A stretch of 64,000 nucleotides of DNA from Streptomyces sp. WAC 01529 (GCF_003945545.1 NZ_CP029617.1:1279001-1343000), one strand, 5' to 3'; numbered from the stretch's first letter, positions 9,632-19,926 are shown. The notes: generated by a model from the letters alone, not told the origin. A program made the numbers and translations.

Positions 9632-10233
9632 TACTCGACGACGAGCTGCTCGTCGCAGATCACGGGGATCTCCTTGCGGTTCGGGTCGCGGTCCAGGCGG
9701 AAGGCCAGGGCCTTCAGGTTCACCTGGAGGTAGCGCGGGATCTCGCCGTCGGGGGCGAAGCCACCCTCACGCGCGACCTGGAACAGCGGCTTCTCGCGGC
9801 TGCGCTCGCGGACCATCACGACGTCGTCGGGACGGACGCGGTACGACGGCTTGTCGACCTTGCCGCCGTTGACCTCGATGTGGCCGTGCACGACCATCTG
9901 GCGGGCCTGGTAGATCGTGCGGGCGATGCCCGACCGCAGAACCAGGGCGTCGAGACGACGCTCCAGCTCGATGACCAGGGCCTCACCGGTCTTGAGCTGC
10001 GTCTTGGACGCGCGCTCGTAGGCACGGACGAGCTGGCGCTCGGAGAGGTCGTACTGCGCACGCAGCCGCTGCTTCTCGAGCAGACGGACCTTGTAGTCCG
10101 AGTTCTGCTTGCGCCCACGGCCGTGCTCGCCCGGCGGGTAGGGGCGGGCCTCGAAGTACTTGACGGCCTTCGGGGTCAGCGCGATGCCAAGAGCACGCGA
10201 CTTCTTGACCTTGGGGCGGGACTGGTTCGGCAT
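9619..10233 (-). CDS. rpsD: 30S ribosomal protein S4 (zinc-free form)
   Basis: The 204-residue S4 protein binds 16S rRNA early in 30S assembly. It begins MPNQSRPKVKKSRALG and contains the central S4 RNA-binding domain (LERRLDALVLRSGIART, then QARQMVVHGHIEVNG) and the conserved ending. The N-terminus has no Cys cluster, so this is the zinc-independent form. A GAGAGG ribosome-binding site precedes the ATG by seven bases. Unlike E. coli, it is not in the alpha operon with rpsM, rpsK and rpoA but stands alone, as in other Streptomyces. The upstream 341 bases without a gene probably hold its promoter and a long leader. Its 3' end overlaps a convergent gene by 13 bases. Confidence 0.98.
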   Translation of the reverse strand: MPNQSRPKVKKSRALGIALTPKAVKYFEARPYPPGEHGRGRKQNSDYKVRLLEKQRLRAQYDLSERQLVRAYERASKTQLKTGEALVIELERRLDALVLRSGIARTIYQARQMVVHGHIEVNGGKVDKPSYRVRPDDVVMVRERSREKPLFQVAREGGFAPDGEIPRYLQVNLKALAFRLDRDPNRKEIPVICDEQLVVEYYAR

Positions 10234-10574
10234 GAACCAACCTCTCTGTTCTCAGTGAAATCGGCTTCACCAGTGGTTAGGGGAGGTCGCAATCCGCAGC
10301 CTGGGAAACCCGGCTCGTCCTGACGGACGGGCCCGGCAGCCGCTCCCTGGTCTGGGCACTATGTGCAGCACGCGAGTGGCCCACCGACCGATTCCCGGGG
10401 CTCCGGGTGGTGGTGGGCTGCCCGCGACACCTTCGACGGTGCGCGACGCTCCTGGATCCCCTCCGCCTCGCGGCGCGGGGGTTCCGGCTGGATGTCCCGT
10501 TCTGGTGGTGCCGGTACGAGACCGGACACGGGACGCAGCACTCCGGACAACTATACCGGGTGCGGCGAGATGCC
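10234..10574 (-). promoter_or_regulatory. rpsD promoter region and predicted long 5' leader
   Basis: This 341-base gap between rarA and rpsD contains no convincing gene. On the minus strand a strong -10-like TATAGT lies at 10555-10550, just after the rarA stop, which would give a 5' leader of roughly 310 nucleotides for rpsD. A second weaker candidate, CATAGT, occurs near 10372-10367. S4 is a known autoregulator of translation in E. coli and Bacillus through leader RNA; whether this leader does the same is inference. No rho-independent terminator with a T-run is evident here. Confidence 0.45.
10550..10555 (-). promoter_or_regulatory. Candidate -10 hexamer TATAGT for rpsD
   Basis: TATAGT on the minus strand matches five of six bases of the vegetative -10 consensus. 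It sits about 20 bases past the rarA stop codon. A good -35 is not visible at 17-18 base spacing, so this is a sequence-only prediction. Confidence 0.4.
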
Positions 10575-11936
10575 TCAGCCCTCGGGCTGCTCGCCCTTGA
10601 GCCGGGCGCGGACCCGCTCGACCACGTCGGCGTACCGCGCCTCCGCCCCGTACCTCGTGGGCTGGTAGTAGCGCTTGCCCTCGATGGCGTCCGGGGCGTA
10701 CTGCTGGGCCGCGATGCCGCCGGGGACGTCGTGGGGGTACACATACCCCTGGGCGTGGCCGAGCTTGGCCGCGCCCTTGTAGTGGCCGTCGCGCAGGTGG
10801 GGCGGGACGGGTCCGGCGAGGCCGCCGCGGATGTCGGCCTGGGCCTGCTGGATCGCGATCGTCGCCGCGTTCGACTTCGGGGCCAGGGCGAGGGCGATCG
10901 TGGCGTGGCTGAGGGTGAGCGCGGCCTCCGGGAAGCCGATCATGGCGACTGCCTGGGCGGCGGCGACCGCGGTGGGCAGGGCGGTCGGGTCGGCGAGGCC
11001 GATGTCCTCGCTCGCGGAGATCATCAGGCGCCGGGCGATGAAGCGGGGGTCCTCGCCCGCCTCGATCATGCGGGCCAGATAGTGCAGGGCCGCGTCCACG
11101 TCCGAGCCGCGGATGGACTTGATGAGGGCGCTCGCCACGTCGTAGTGCTGGTCGCCGTCGCGGTCGTACTTCACCGCCGCCCGGTCGACCGACTCCTCCA
11201 GCGTCTGGAGGGTGATCTCCTTCTCGCCCTTGGCGAGGGCCGAGCCCGCGCCCGCCTCCAGGGCGGTCAGCGCGCGCCTGGCGTCACCGCCGGCGATGCG
11301 CAGCAGGTGCTCCTCGGCCTCCTCGGGCAGCTCGACGGCGCCGCCGAGGCCCCGCTCGTCGGTGAGCGCCCGGCGCAGCAGAGCGCGCAGGTCGCCGTCG
11401 GTGAGCGGTTCGAGGGTCAGGAGCAGGGAGCGGGACAGGAGCGGGGAGATGATCGAGAAGTACGGATTCTCGGTGGTCGCCGCGATGAGCGTCACCCAGC
11501 GGTTCTCGACGGCGGGCAGGAGGGAGTCCTGCTGGGCCTTGCTGAAGCGGTGGATCTCGTCGAGGAAGAGGACGGTCTCCTTGCCGTGGCCGCCCATGGC
11601 CCGGCGGGCGCCCTCGATGACCGCGCGCACTTCCTTCACGCCCGCGGTGATCGCGGAAAGCTCGACGAAGCGCTTGTTCGTGGCCTTGGAGACCACGTAC
11701 GCGAGAGTCGTCTTGCCGATGCCGGGCGGGCCCCACAGGAAGACCGACGAGGGGCCCGCGGGGCCTCCGCCGCCCTCGCCGACGAGGCGGCGCAGGGGTG
11801 AGCCCGGCTTCAGCAGATGCTGCTGGCCGACGACTTCGTCGAGGGTGCGCGGGCGCATCCGGACGGCCAGGGGAGAGCTGGACGGGTCCTTCTCCTGGCG
11901 GTCTTCGGCTGCGGCGGTGAACAGGTCGGGCTCCAC
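10575..11936 (-). CDS. rarA: Replication-associated recombination protein A (AAA+ ATPase)
   Basis: The 453-residue MgsA/RarA AAA+ ATPase acts at stalled replication forks and is related to clamp loaders. It begins [14 protein letters not shown] and contains the Walker [14 protein letters not shown], Walker [16 protein letters not shown], the sensor region [13 protein letters not shown], and the C-terminal tetramerisation domain ending in [20 protein letters not shown]. Length matches the family. It lies 45 bases downstream of the VKOR-family gene stop region on the same strand and upstream of rpsD, with rpsD apparently using its own promoter inside the intervening gap. Confidence 0.96.
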   Translation of the reverse strand: MEPDLFTAAAEDRQEKDPSSSPLAVRMRPRTLDEVVGQQHLLKPGSPLRRLVGEGGGGPAGPSSVFLWGPPGIGKTTLAYVVSKATNKRFVELSAITAGVKEVRAVIEGARRAMGGHGKETVLFLDEIHRFSKAQQDSLLPAVENRWVTLIAATTENPYFSIISPLLSRSLLLTLEPLTDGDLRALLRRALTDERGLGGAVELPEEAEEHLLRIAGGDARRALTALEAGAGSALAKGEKEITLQTLEESVDRAAVKYDRDGDQHYDVASALIKSIRGSDVDAALHYLARMIEAGEDPRFIARRLMISASEDIGLADPTALPTAVAAAQAVAMIGFPEAALTLSHATIALALAPKSNAATIAIQQAQADIRGGLAGPVPPHLRDGHYKGAAKLGHAQGYVYPHDVPGGIAAQQYAPDAIEGKRYYQPTRYGAEARYADVVERVRARLKGEQPEG

Positions 11937-11981
11937 GTCCAGAACCCTATGTCACCCCACTGACAATCCGTCCTGGACCGG

Positions 11982-12623
11982 TCAGGCCCAGAGGTCGGCG
12001 CCCCAGCGCGTGAGGATCAGCATGGCGACGACGCCGAGGTGCATCACCGGCAGCGCCCAGGTGAAGTCGTCCAGGAAGCCCTTGGCCCAGCGGGGTGCGG
12101 GCAGGAAGCCCTTGCGGACGTTGAGGGACGTGACGTACCAGAACATGATGATCGTGGCGGCCCAGGCCAGGCAGCACCACAGGCAGAGCGCGTTGATGTG
12201 GTACAGCGACTGGATCATCAGCCAGGTGCAGAATCCGACGCCGAAGAGCGTGCCCGCGTTGAAGGTCAGCCAGTACCAGCGCGGGAAGCGGGCCCCGGCG
12301 AGCACGCTCATGCCGACACAGATGACGATGCCGTAGGTGACCAGGCCGAGCATCGGGTTGGGGAAGCCGAAGACCGTCGCCTGCTCGCTCTTCATGATGC
12401 TGCCGCAGGACACGATGGGGTTGATGCTGCACCCCGGCTGGAAATTCGGGTTCTTCAGGAGTTCCAGCTTGTCGAGGGTGATCACCCAGGAGGCGAGCAG
12501 CCCGGCCGCGCCCGTGATCACCAGGAGCAGGGCGAGCCCACGGCTTCCGCCGACAGCACCTGGGGCCTCCGCCCGCTCCCCGTGGTCCGAGTCGTGAGCC
12601 TGCGCCGAGATCGTTTTGGTCAT
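11982..12623 (-). CDS. Vitamin K epoxide reductase (VKOR) family membrane protein
   Basis: The 213-residue integral membrane protein has about five hydrophobic helices. The active-site CxxC is in NALCLWCCLAWA near residue 147, and the paired loop cysteines are in QPGCSINPIVSCGS near residues 70-80. Bacterial VKOR homologues reoxidise DsbA-like thiol oxidases using quinones, so this probably supports disulfide formation outside the membrane. The ATG at 12623 has a GGAA ribosome-binding site; a longer reading frame upstream runs into the hisS 3' hairpin and is unlikely. No extracytoplasmic DsbA partner is adjacent; a DsbA-like protein without a signal peptide lies at 48.8 kb. It lies between hisS and rarA. 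Confidence 0.93.
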   Translation of the reverse strand: MTKTISAQAHDSDHGERAEAPGAVGGSRGLALLLVITGAAGLLASWVITLDKLELLKNPNFQPGCSINPIVSCGSIMKSEQATVFGFPNPMLGLVTYGIVICVGMSVLAGARFPRWYWLTFNAGTLFGVGFCTWLMIQSLYHINALCLWCCLAWAATIIMFWYVTSLNVRKGFLPAPRWAKGFLDDFTWALPVMHLGVVAMLILTRWGADLWA

Positions 12624-12677
12624 CACGCCGTTCCGTCGCTTGAGGGGGCCTGTGGGCACGCACATTGTGCCGCATGT

Positions 12678-12711
12678 ACCTGTGTGTCCACCGGCCGTTG
12701 GACACACAGGT
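12678..12711 (-). terminator. Inverted repeat downstream of hisS
   Basis: A perfect 13-bp inverted repeat (acctgtgtgtcca, loop of 8, then its complement) lies 24 bases past the hisS stop codon and before the VKOR-family gene. There is no T-run, which is common for Streptomyces terminators. It probably ends or attenuates hisS transcription. Confidence 0.6.
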
Positions 12712-12734
12712 CACACAGGTATGAGGACGAGGCT

Positions 12735-13997
12735 TTACGCGAGCCTGTCCTTCAGGACGGCGACGATCTCGTCCACCGCGATGGCCTCCTGCTCGCCGGA
12801 CTCCATGTCCTTGAGCTGTACGACGCCCTCGGCGAGGTCCCGCTCACCGGCGACGACGGTGAACCGCGCGCCGCTGCGGTTGGCGTTCTTCATCGCGCCC
12901 TTGAGGCCCTTGCCGCCGTAGCTGAAGTCGGCCGCGACCCCGGCCTTGCGCAACTCCGTCACCTTGGCGAAGAGCACGCGGCGCGCCTCGTCGCCGAGCG
13001 GCACCGCGAAGACGCTGGTGAGCGAGGGCAGTTCGAGCTGGACGCCCTCCGCCTCCAGGGCGAGCACCGTGCGGTCCACGCCGAGCGCCCAGCCGACCGA
13101 GGGCAGCGAGGGGCCGCCGATCATCTCGGAGAGGCCGTCGTAGCGGCCGCCGCCGCCGACCGCGGACTGCGAGCCCAGGCCGTCGTGGACGAACTCGAAG
13201 GTCGTGCGGGTGTAGTAGTCCAGGCCGCGGACCAGCTTCTCGTCGTCCTCGAAGGCGACGCCCGCCGCCGTGATCAGCTCGCGGACCTGCTCGTGGTAGG
13301 CCTTGCACGCGTCGCACAGGTACTCGCGCAGCGACGGGGCGCCCACCAGCTGCTTCTGGACCTCGGCGCGCTTGTCGTCGAGGACCCGGAGCGGGTTGAT
13401 GTCGATACGTCGACGAGTCTCCTCGTCCAGGTCGAGAGCGCGCAGGAACTCCTGGAGCGCGGCCCGGTAGACGGGACGGCACTCCTTGTCGCCCAGCGAG
13501 TTCAGCAGGATGCGGAAGTTCCGCAGGCCAAGGGCGCGGTACGCCTGGTCGGCGAGGATGATCAGCTCGGCGTCGAGCGCCGGGTCCTCGGCGCCGATCG
13601 CCTCGGCGCCCACCTGGGAGAAGTGCCTGTAGCGGCCCTTCTGGGGGCGCTCGTAGCGGTAGTACGAGCCGGAGTACCAGAGCTTGACGGGGAGGTTGCC
13701 CGCCTTGTGGAGGCTGCCCTCCAGCGCGGCGCGCAGCACGGAGGCGGTGCCTTCGGGGCGCAGCGCGAGCCTGTCGCCGCCCTTGGTCTCGAAGGCGTAC
13801 ATCTCCTTGGTGACGATGTCGGTGGACTCACCGACACCGCGCGCGAACAGCTCGACGCTTTCAAAACCGGGCGTCTCGATGTAGCCGTAGCCGGAGTTGC
13901 GCAGCGGCGCGGCGATCGCCTCGCGCACCGCGAGGTACTTCGCGGAGTCGGGCGGAAGCAGGTCGTAGGTGCCCTTGGGGGCCTTGAAGGTGCTCAC
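12735..13997 (-). CDS. hisS: Histidyl-tRNA synthetase
   Basis: The 420-residue class II synthetase charges tRNA-His. Motif 1 region begins [17 protein letters not shown], motif 2 is [20 protein letters not shown], the histidine-specific motif is [15 protein letters not shown], and motif 3 is [14 protein letters not shown]; a C-terminal anticodon-binding domain follows. The GTG at 13997 gives the usual family N-terminus; a GTG five codons upstream (14012) overlaps the metallo-hydrolase stop and is closer to a GAGGA sequence, so it is a real alternative. The upstream gene ends 12 bases away, indicating co-transcription. Confidence 0.96.
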   Translation of the reverse strand: MSTFKAPKGTYDLLPPDSAKYLAVREAIAAPLRNSGYGYIETPGFESVELFARGVGESTDIVTKEMYAFETKGGDRLALRPEGTASVLRAALEGSLHKAGNLPVKLWYSGSYYRYERPQKGRYRHFSQVGAEAIGAEDPALDAELIILADQAYRALGLRNFRILLNSLGDKECRPVYRAALQEFLRALDLDEETRRRIDINPLRVLDDKRAEVQKQLVGAPSLREYLCDACKAYHEQVRELITAAGVAFEDDEKLVRGLDYYTRTTFEFVHDGLGSQSAVGGGGRYDGLSEMIGGPSLPSVGWALGVDRTVLALEAEGVQLELPSLTSVFAVPLGDEARRVLFAKVTELRKAGVAADFSYGGKGLKGAMKNANRSGARFTVVAGERDLAEGVVQLKDMESGEQEAIAVDEIVAVLKDRLA

Positions 13998-14008
13998 GGG
14001 TGTTCTCG

Positions 14009-14722
14009 TCACATTCCTCGTCGCGGGGCGGACGTGGGGTCCGCGCCCAGGCCGGAGGCCACCTGCCGCAGATACGGGTTGGTGGCGCGCTCCTGGCCGA
14101 TGGATGTCTGGGGGCCGTGGCCGGACAGCACCACGGTCGAGTCGTCGAGCGGCAGGCACACGCGGGCCAACGACTCGAGGATCTCCGGGTGGCTGCCGCC
14201 GGGCAGGTCGGTGCGTCCGATGGAGCCGGCGAAGAGCAGATCGCCCGAGAAGAAGACCGAGGGGATCTCGGCCGTCTCGGGCATCTGGAAGGTCACCGAC
14301 CCCTTCGTATGGCCCGGCGCGTGCGCGACGGAGAAGTCGAGGCCGGCCAGCTTCAGCTCGGCGCCGTCGGTCAGCTCCCGCATGTCATCGGGCTCACCCA
14401 CCGTCAGCTCGCCCATGAGAGGCATCCCGATGGAGCGGCCGAGGGCCTTCTCCGGGTCGCTCATCATGTACCGGTCCGAGGGGTGGATCCACGCGGGCAC
14501 GTCGTGCGCTCCGCAGACCGGGACGACCGAGGCGACGTGGTCGATGTGGCCATGGGTGAGGATGACCGCGACGGGCTTGAGCCGATGCTTCTTGAGTGCG
14601 TCCTCGACTCCCTGGGCGGCCTGGTGGCCCGGGTCGATGATCACGCACTCCTCGCCTGCGGCGGGGGCGACCAGATAGCAGTTGGTGCCCCAGGCCCCGG
14701 CGGGGAACCCGGCAATGAGCAC
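14009..14722 (-). CDS. MBL-fold metallo-hydrolase (glyoxalase II-like)
   Basis: The 237-residue protein has the metallo-beta-lactamase fold of hydroxyacylglutathione-hydrolase-like enzymes. The metal-binding motif THGHIDH is near residue 70, the distal His is in APGHTKGS, the bridging Asp is in [10 protein letters not shown], and the final His is in [13 protein letters not shown]. Streptomyces lacks glutathione, so the substrate is probably a mycothiol thioester or another thioester, which is inference. The GTG at 14722 has a GAAGGA ribosome-binding site six bases upstream; an upstream ATG at 14761 lacks support. It precedes hisS in a conserved two-gene unit and is divergent from the cyclophilin gene. 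Confidence 0.9.
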   Translation of the reverse strand: MLIAGFPAGAWGTNCYLVAPAAGEECVIIDPGHQAAQGVEDALKKHRLKPVAVILTHGHIDHVASVVPVCGAHDVPAWIHPSDRYMMSDPEKALGRSIGMPLMGELTVGEPDDMRELTDGAELKLAGLDFSVAHAPGHTKGSVTFQMPETAEIPSVFFSGDLLFAGSIGRTDLPGGSHPEILESLARVCLPLDDSTVVLSGHGPQTSIGQERATNPYLRQVASGLGADPTSAPRRGM

Positions 14723-14889
14723 GATCGTCCTTCGTTCGTCGTCCGGCGGGAGGGGCCGCACTCCCCGGCGGGGGATCGCGGCAGTTCAGAGCCTACCGGC
14801 GCTGCCGATTCCACAGGTAACCCATATACGGTACGGGGCACATTCAGGCGGCCCCGGAAGCGGGCCAGGAGAAAAGGGGAGAGAACCCG

Positions 14890-15714
14890 GTGGTCAGCAA
14901 CGATCAGCGGCGGCGGCAGCTCGCCCGGGAGAAGTTCCAGCGTCAGCAGCAGCGGCGGGAGGCCGCGCGGCGCAGGGCCCGCATGCGCAACGGCGTGATC
15001 GCGGGGGCGCTCGCGGTGGTGGTGGCGGGCGGCGCGGTGTCGTACGCGGCGGGTGCCTTCGACGGCGGCGGCTCGACGAACGACGACGCGAGCGCGCAGC
15101 CCACCAGCACGCCGAAGGACCCCTGCGAGAAGGCGGCGCCCGGCAAGGTGAAGCCGCTGAGCTTCAAGAAGGAGCCGGCGCTCGACATCGACAAGTCGGC
15201 CGACTACACGATGCGTCTGAAGACGACCTGCGGCGACATCGACCTCGACCTGGACGCGGCGAAGGCCCCGCACACCGTCAACTCCTTCAACTTCCTGGTG
15301 AACAAGGGTTACCTGGACCACACCAAGTGCCACCGCCTCACCACCGGCGGCATCTACGTCCTGCAGTGCGGCGACCCGAAGGGCACCGGCACGGGCGGCC
15401 CCGGCTACTCGATCCCGGACGAGAACCTGAAGGACAAGCGCCTGAAGGGGAACGTGTATCCGGCGGGCACGGTCGCCATGGCCAATCAGTACAACGCCCA
15501 GAAGAAGCAGGGCCGCGACACCGGCGGCAGCCAGTTCTTCCTCGTCTACCAGGACAGTCAGCTCCCGCCCCACTACACACCGTTCGGGACCATTTCCGAT
15601 TCCGGGATGAAGGTGCTCAAGAAGATCGCCGCGGCCGGGGAGAGCACCGGGCAGGGCGACGGCGCCCCGAACGCGACCGTCGTCATCGACAAGGCGACCG
15701 TGACCAAATCCTGA
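14890..15714 (+). CDS. Membrane-anchored cyclophilin-type peptidyl-prolyl isomerase
   Basis: The 274-residue protein starts with a strongly basic cytoplasmic segment (about residues 1-32, many Arg and Gln), then one transmembrane helix (NGVIAGALAVVVAGGAVSYAAG, about 33-54) and a low-complexity linker. The cyclophilin domain (about 100-274) contains TTCGDIDLDLD, APHTVNSFNFLVNKGY, GTGTGGPGYSIPDE and GGSQFFLVYQDSQLPP. The catalytic Arg of canonical cyclophilins (FHR) appears here as CHRLTTGG. It would fold secreted proteins on the outer face of the membrane. The GTG start has an AAGGGGAGAG ribosome-binding site. Confidence 0.93.
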   Translation: MVSNDQRRRQLAREKFQRQQQRREAARRRARMRNGVIAGALAVVVAGGAVSYAAGAFDGGGSTNDDASAQPTSTPKDPCEKAAPGKVKPLSFKKEPALDIDKSADYTMRLKTTCGDIDLDLDAAKAPHTVNSFNFLVNKGYLDHTKCHRLTTGGIYVLQCGDPKGTGTGGPGYSIPDENLKDKRLKGNVYPAGTVAMANQYNAQKKQGRDTGGSQFFLVYQDSQLPPHYTPFGTISDSGMKVLKKIAAAGESTGQGDGAPNATVVIDKATVTKS

Positions 15715-15848
15715 GCCCCGCCAGGCAAACTTCGGTCGTGCGGGATGCGGACAGCCGCCCCGCCGGTCGCCTATGTTGGCGGTGACGAAACTGTGGACGA
15801 TGCCGGGGGCCCCGAGGCCCTGCGCAGGCATCATGTGGAGGAGGCGCT

Positions 15849-17081
15849 GTGAGCAGCGACCCGTGGGGCCGCGTCGACGAGACGGGGACCGTGTACGTGC
15901 GTACGACCGACGGCGGCGAGCGAGTGGTCGGTTCGTGGCAGGCAGGCTCTCCTGACGAGGCCCTTGCCTACTTCGAGCGCAAGTACGACGGTCTGGTCGT
16001 CGAGATCGGACTTCTCGAGCGCCGGGTGAAGACGACCGATCTGTCGGCCAAAGACGCGATGACCGCCATCGACCATCTGCGCCAGCAGGTCGACGAGGCG
16101 CACGCGGTCGGCGATCTGGACGCCCTGAGCAAGCGGCTCGACAAGCTGGTGGAGACCGTCGAGGCCCGCCGCGAGGAGCGCAAGGCCCAGAAGGCCAAAC
16201 AGTCCGACGAGGCGCGACAGGCCAAGGAGGCCCTGGTCGTCGAGGCCGAGGAGCTGGCCCAGAGCGAGCAGTGGCGGGCGGCCGGTGAGCGGCTGCGGGC
16301 CCTGGTGGACATCTGGAAGGGTCTGCCACGCCTGGACCGCAAGTCGGACGACGAGCTGTGGCACCGCTTCTCGCACGCCCGCTCGGCGTTCTCCAAGCGC
16401 CGCAAGGCGCACTTCGCCTCGCTGGACGCGCAGCGCGAGGAGGCCCGCAAGGCCAAGGAGAAGCTGGTCGGCGAGGCGGAGGCGCTCTCCGGCTCGACGG
16501 ACTGGGGCCCGACGGCCGCGCGGTACCGCGAGCTGATGACGGAGTGGAAGGCGGCGGGCCGCGCCCAGCGCGAGCACGAGGACGACCTGTGGAACCGCTT
16601 CCGCGGTGCCCAGGACGTCTTCTTCGCGGCGCGCAGCGCGGTCTTCGCCGAGCGCGACGCCGAGCAGGGCGAGAACCTCAAGCTCAAGGAGGAGCTGGCC
16701 GACGAGGCCGAGAAGCTCGTCCCGGTGACGGATCTGAAGGCGGCCCGTGCCGCGTTCCGCTCCATCAACGAACGCTGGGAGGCCATCGGCCACGTCCCGC
16801 GTGACGCGCGCCCCAAGGTCGAGGGCCGTATGCAGGCCGTGGAGCGGGCGCTCCAGGAGTCCGAGGAAGCCGAGTGGCGCCGCACGAACCCGGAGGCACG
16901 GGCGCGGGCCGAGGGCCTGACGGGGCAGCTGCAGGCGGCGGTGGACAAGCTGACCGAGCAGATCGAGAAGGCTCGCGCTGCCGGCAACAACGCCAGGGCC
17001 GACAAGCTCCAGAAGGAGCTCGAGGGCCGCCAGGCGCTGCTCGACCAGGCTCTCAAGGGTCTGCACGAGTTCGGCGGCTGA
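15849..17081 (+). CDS. DUF349 domain protein (coiled-coil repeats)
   Basis: The 410-residue product begins MSSDPWGRVDETGTVYVRT and then continues with three or more DUF349 repeats, each a helical hairpin with the signature W(K)GLP...DDELWHRF, EWKAAGRAQREHEDDLWNRF or RWEAIGHVPRDA. It is predicted almost entirely helical and highly charged, with no membrane segment. The family's biochemical role is poorly defined. The GTG start has a very strong GGAGGAGG ribosome-binding site. It is transcribed towards relA and both end at one perfect palindrome. This arrangement beside relA is common in Streptomyces, but I do not infer a functional link from it. Confidence 0.92.
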   Translation: MSSDPWGRVDETGTVYVRTTDGGERVVGSWQAGSPDEALAYFERKYDGLVVEIGLLERRVKTTDLSAKDAMTAIDHLRQQVDEAHAVGDLDALSKRLDKLVETVEARREERKAQKAKQSDEARQAKEALVVEAEELAQSEQWRAAGERLRALVDIWKGLPRLDRKSDDELWHRFSHARSAFSKRRKAHFASLDAQREEARKAKEKLVGEAEALSGSTDWGPTAARYRELMTEWKAAGRAQREHEDDLWNRFRGAQDVFFAARSAVFAERDAEQGENLKLKEELADEAEKLVPVTDLKAARAAFRSINERWEAIGHVPRDARPKVEGRMQAVERALQESEEAEWRRTNPEARARAEGLTGQLQAAVDKLTEQIEKARAAGNNARADKLQKELEGRQALLDQALKGLHEFGG

Positions 17082-17092
17082 CAGCCTTCACG

Positions 17093-17142
17093 ACACATGG
17101 GCCCGCCCCCGGCGCTTCTGCGCCGGGGGCGGGCCCATGTGT
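17093..17142. terminator. Bidirectional terminator between DUF349 gene and relA
   Basis: A perfect 23-bp inverted repeat with a four-base loop (TTCT at 17116-17119) lies between the two convergent stop codons, 11 bases after one and 8 bases before the other. Its stem is nearly all G+C. The symmetry and position make it a bidirectional terminator even though T-runs are absent. Confidence 0.85.
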
Positions 17143-17150
17143 CACAGGGG

Positions 17151-19691
17151 TCAGGGTCTGCGCGCCGACGTCACCCGGTACACGTCGTAGACGCCCTCGA
17201 CTCCCCTGACGGCCTTGAGCACGTGCCCCAGGTGCTTGGGGTCGCCCATCTCGAAGGTGAAGCGGGAGGTGGCGACGCGGTCGCGTGAGGTCTGCACGGC
17301 GGCCGACAGGATGTTCACGTGCTGGTCCGAGAGGATGCGCGTGACGTCGGAGAGCAGGCGCGACCGGTCCAGGGCCTCGACCTGGATGGCGACCAGGAAG
17401 ACCGACGACTGGGTGGGTGCCCACTCGACTTCCAGGATCCGCTCGGGCTCGCGCGAGAGGGAGTCCACGTTCACACAGTCGCTGCGATGGACCGAGACTC
17501 CGCTGCCGCGCGTGACGAAGCCGATGATGGGGTCGCCGGGGACGGGCGTGCAGCAGCGGGCCAGCTTGACCCACACGTCCTCGACGCCCTTGACGACGAC
17601 GCCCGGATCGGCGTTCGAGCGGCGCTTGCTGCGGCCGCGCGAGGGCGGCGCGCTCTCGGCGATGTCCTCGTTGGCTGCCTCCTCGCCGCCGAGGGCCTGG
17701 ACGAGCTTCTGCACGACGGACTGCGCGGTGACGTGTCCCTCGCCGATCGCCGCGTACAGCGACGAGATGTCGGGGTAGCGCATCTCGTGCGCGAGCGTGA
17801 CCAGGGAGTCGCCGGTCAGGATCCGCTGGATCGGCAGGTTCTGCTTGCGCATGGCGCGCGCGATGGCGTCCTTGCCCTGCTCGATGGCCTCGTCGCGGCG
17901 CTCCTTGGAGAACCACGCGCGGATCTTGTTGCGCGCCCGCGGCGACTTGACGAAGCCGAGCCAGTCGCGGGACGGGCCCGCGCCCGCGGCCTTGGAGGTG
18001 AAGACCTCCACCAGGTCGCCGTTGTCCAGGGTCGATTCGAGCGGTACGAGCCTGCCGTTGACCCGCGCCCCTATGGTGCGGTGGCCGACCTCGGTGTGGA
18101 CCGCGTACGAGAAGTCGACGGGGGTGGCGCCCGCCGGGAGCGCTATGACGTCGCCCTTCGGCGTGAACACGAAGACCTCGTTGCGCGACAGGTCGAAGCG
18201 CAGCGACTCCAGGAACTCGCTGGGGTCCTCGGTCTCCTTCTGCCAGTCGAGGAGCTGGCGCAGCCACGCCATGTCGTTGAGGTGGTCGTCCTTGCCGCCG
18301 GCCTTCCTCGGCACGTCGGTGCGCACCTTCGAGGCACCGGCGACGGCCTCCTGCTTGTACTTCCAGTGGGCGGCGATGCCGTACTCGGCGCGGCGGTGCA
18401 TGTCGAACGTACGGATCTGCAGCTCGACGGGCTTGCCGTTGGGGCCGATGACCGTCGTGTGCAGCGACTGGTACATGTTGAACTTCGGCATCGCGATGTA
18501 GTCCTTGAACCGGCCGGGGACCGGGTTCCATCGCGCGTGGACCGTGCCGAGCGCCGCGTAGCAGTCGCGGACCGTGTCGACGAGTACACGGATTCCCACC
18601 AGGTCGTAGATCTCCGCGAAGTCACGGCCGCGGACGATCATCTTCTGGTAGACGCTGTAGTAGTGCTTCGGGCGTCCGGTGACGGTCGCCTTGATGCGGG
18701 CGGCGCGCAGGTCCGCCTGGACCTCGTCGGTCACTATGGCGAGGTACTCGTCGCGCTTGGGGGCGCGCTCGGCCACCAGACGCACGATCTCGTCGTACAT
18801 CTTGGGGTAGAGGATCGCGAAGGCGAGGTCCTCCAGCTCCCACTTGATGGTGTTCATGCCCAGGCGGTGGGCGAGCGGCGCGTAGATCTCCAGGGTCTCG
18901 CGCGCCTTCTTCTCCTGCTTCTCGCGCTTGAGATAGCGCATCGTGCGCATGTTGTGCAGGCGGTCGGCGAGCTTGATGACCAGGACACGGGGGTCCTTGG
19001 CCATGGCGACGACCATCTTGCGCACGGTCTCGGCCTGCGCGGCCTCGCCGAACTTGACCTTGTCGAGCTTGGTGACGCCGTCGACGAGCAGGGCGACCTG
19101 GTCGCCGAAGTCGCGCCTGAGGGTGTCCAGGCCGTACTCGGTGTCCTCGACGGTGTCGTGCAGGAGACCGGCCATCAGGGTGGCCGGATCCATGCCCAGC
19201 TCGGCGAGGATGGTCGTCACGGCGAGCGGGTGCGTGATGTACGGGTCGCCGCTCTTGCGCTTCTGGCCGCGGTGCCAGCGCTCGGCGACCTGGTAGGCCC
19301 GCTCGATCTGGCGGAGCGTGGACGTCTCGATCTTCGGGTCGTTGCTGCGCACTATCCGCAGCAGGGGCTCGAGGACCGGGTTGTACGGGTTCGAACGCTG
19401 CACGCCGAGCCTGGCGAGCCGGGCCCGCACGCGGTTCGAGGAGCCGGAACGCGCGGGCGCGCCCGTGGCGGGGCGGATCGCGGGAGCCGTCGGGTGGTGG
19501 TCCGCGGCCGGCTTCGGGCGGGGCTGCTCGGCCGGTTTGTCGCCCCGGGAGACCTCGCCCTGTGCGCGCTGCGCGGACGTGCCGCCCTGGGGGCCCGCCG
19601 CCTTCTTCGCGGGCGCGGCGGAGCCCGCCGAGGCCTCCTTGCCCGCCTGGGCGGCCTTGGCGGCGGTGAGTGGCTGGGACTCGTCTGGCAA
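17151..19691 (-). CDS. relA: Bifunctional (p)ppGpp synthetase/hydrolase RelA/SpoT
   Basis: The 846-residue RSH protein makes and degrades (p)ppGpp in the stringent response. After an ~85-residue Ala/Pro-rich tail come the HD hydrolase domain ([37 protein letters not shown]), the synthetase domain ([32 protein letters not shown]), a TGS domain ([20 protein letters not shown]), a conserved-Cys region ([13 protein letters not shown]) and a C-terminal ACT domain. Both catalytic domains look intact, so it is bifunctional. The start is a TTG with GGGAG upstream, matching the usual Streptomyces annotation. A strong hairpin separates it from upstream apt, so relA probably has its own promoter within 19692-19869. 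Confidence 0.97.
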   Translation of the reverse strand: MPDESQPLTAAKAAQAGKEASAGSAAPAKKAAGPQGGTSAQRAQGEVSRGDKPAEQPRPKPAADHHPTAPAIRPATGAPARSGSSNRVRARLARLGVQRSNPYNPVLEPLLRIVRSNDPKIETSTLRQIERAYQVAERWHRGQKRKSGDPYITHPLAVTTILAELGMDPATLMAGLLHDTVEDTEYGLDTLRRDFGDQVALLVDGVTKLDKVKFGEAAQAETVRKMVVAMAKDPRVLVIKLADRLHNMRTMRYLKREKQEKKARETLEIYAPLAHRLGMNTIKWELEDLAFAILYPKMYDEIVRLVAERAPKRDEYLAIVTDEVQADLRAARIKATVTGRPKHYYSVYQKMIVRGRDFAEIYDLVGIRVLVDTVRDCYAALGTVHARWNPVPGRFKDYIAMPKFNMYQSLHTTVIGPNGKPVELQIRTFDMHRRAEYGIAAHWKYKQEAVAGASKVRTDVPRKAGGKDDHLNDMAWLRQLLDWQKETEDPSEFLESLRFDLSRNEVFVFTPKGDVIALPAGATPVDFSYAVHTEVGHRTIGARVNGRLVPLESTLDNGDLVEVFTSKAAGAGPSRDWLGFVKSPRARNKIRAWFSKERRDEAIEQGKDAIARAMRKQNLPIQRILTGDSLVTLAHEMRYPDISSLYAAIGEGHVTAQSVVQKLVQALGGEEAANEDIAESAPPSRGRSKRRSNADPGVVVKGVEDVWVKLARCCTPVPGDPIIGFVTRGSGVSVHRSDCVNVDSLSREPERILEVEWAPTQSSVFLVAIQVEALDRSRLLSDVTRILSDQHVNILSAAVQTSRDRVATSRFTFEMGDPKHLGHVLKAVRGVEGVYDVYRVTSARRP

Positions 19692-19869
19692 GAGCGCTCC
19701 CTGTGCGCGATCGGGGTCCCCCGGTCAGGCCCCGAAGAACCCATGGTATCGATCCTGGGCCGTCGGCTCGCCTTCGGCCGGTGAGACAGCTCTGTACTGG
19801 AGAAACGCGAGGGGCGGCGCGTCGATTCCCCCGCCTGTCCTCCGGGTGCCCCCCGCATGTCCTGGAGAC

Positions 19870-19909
19870 GGCGACGGGCGCCCCGGCCTGTGCCGGAGCG
19901 CCCGTCGCC
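19870..19909 (-). terminator. Stem-loop terminator after apt
   Basis: A 12-bp outer stem (ggcgacgggcgc and its complement) encloses a 5-bp inner stem (ccggc/gccgg) with a CTGT loop. It lies 17 bases beyond the apt stop and 178 bases before the relA start. It likely terminates the yajC-secD-secF-apt transcript. Confidence 0.7.
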
Positions 19910-19926
19910 CTGTCCTGCGAGCCCTC

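Noticed and set aside
10359..10550. Short minus-strand open frame inside the rpsD leader
   Set aside because: It has no good ribosome-binding site, no recognisable features, and its Arg/Pro/His composition looks like noncoding GC-rich DNA.
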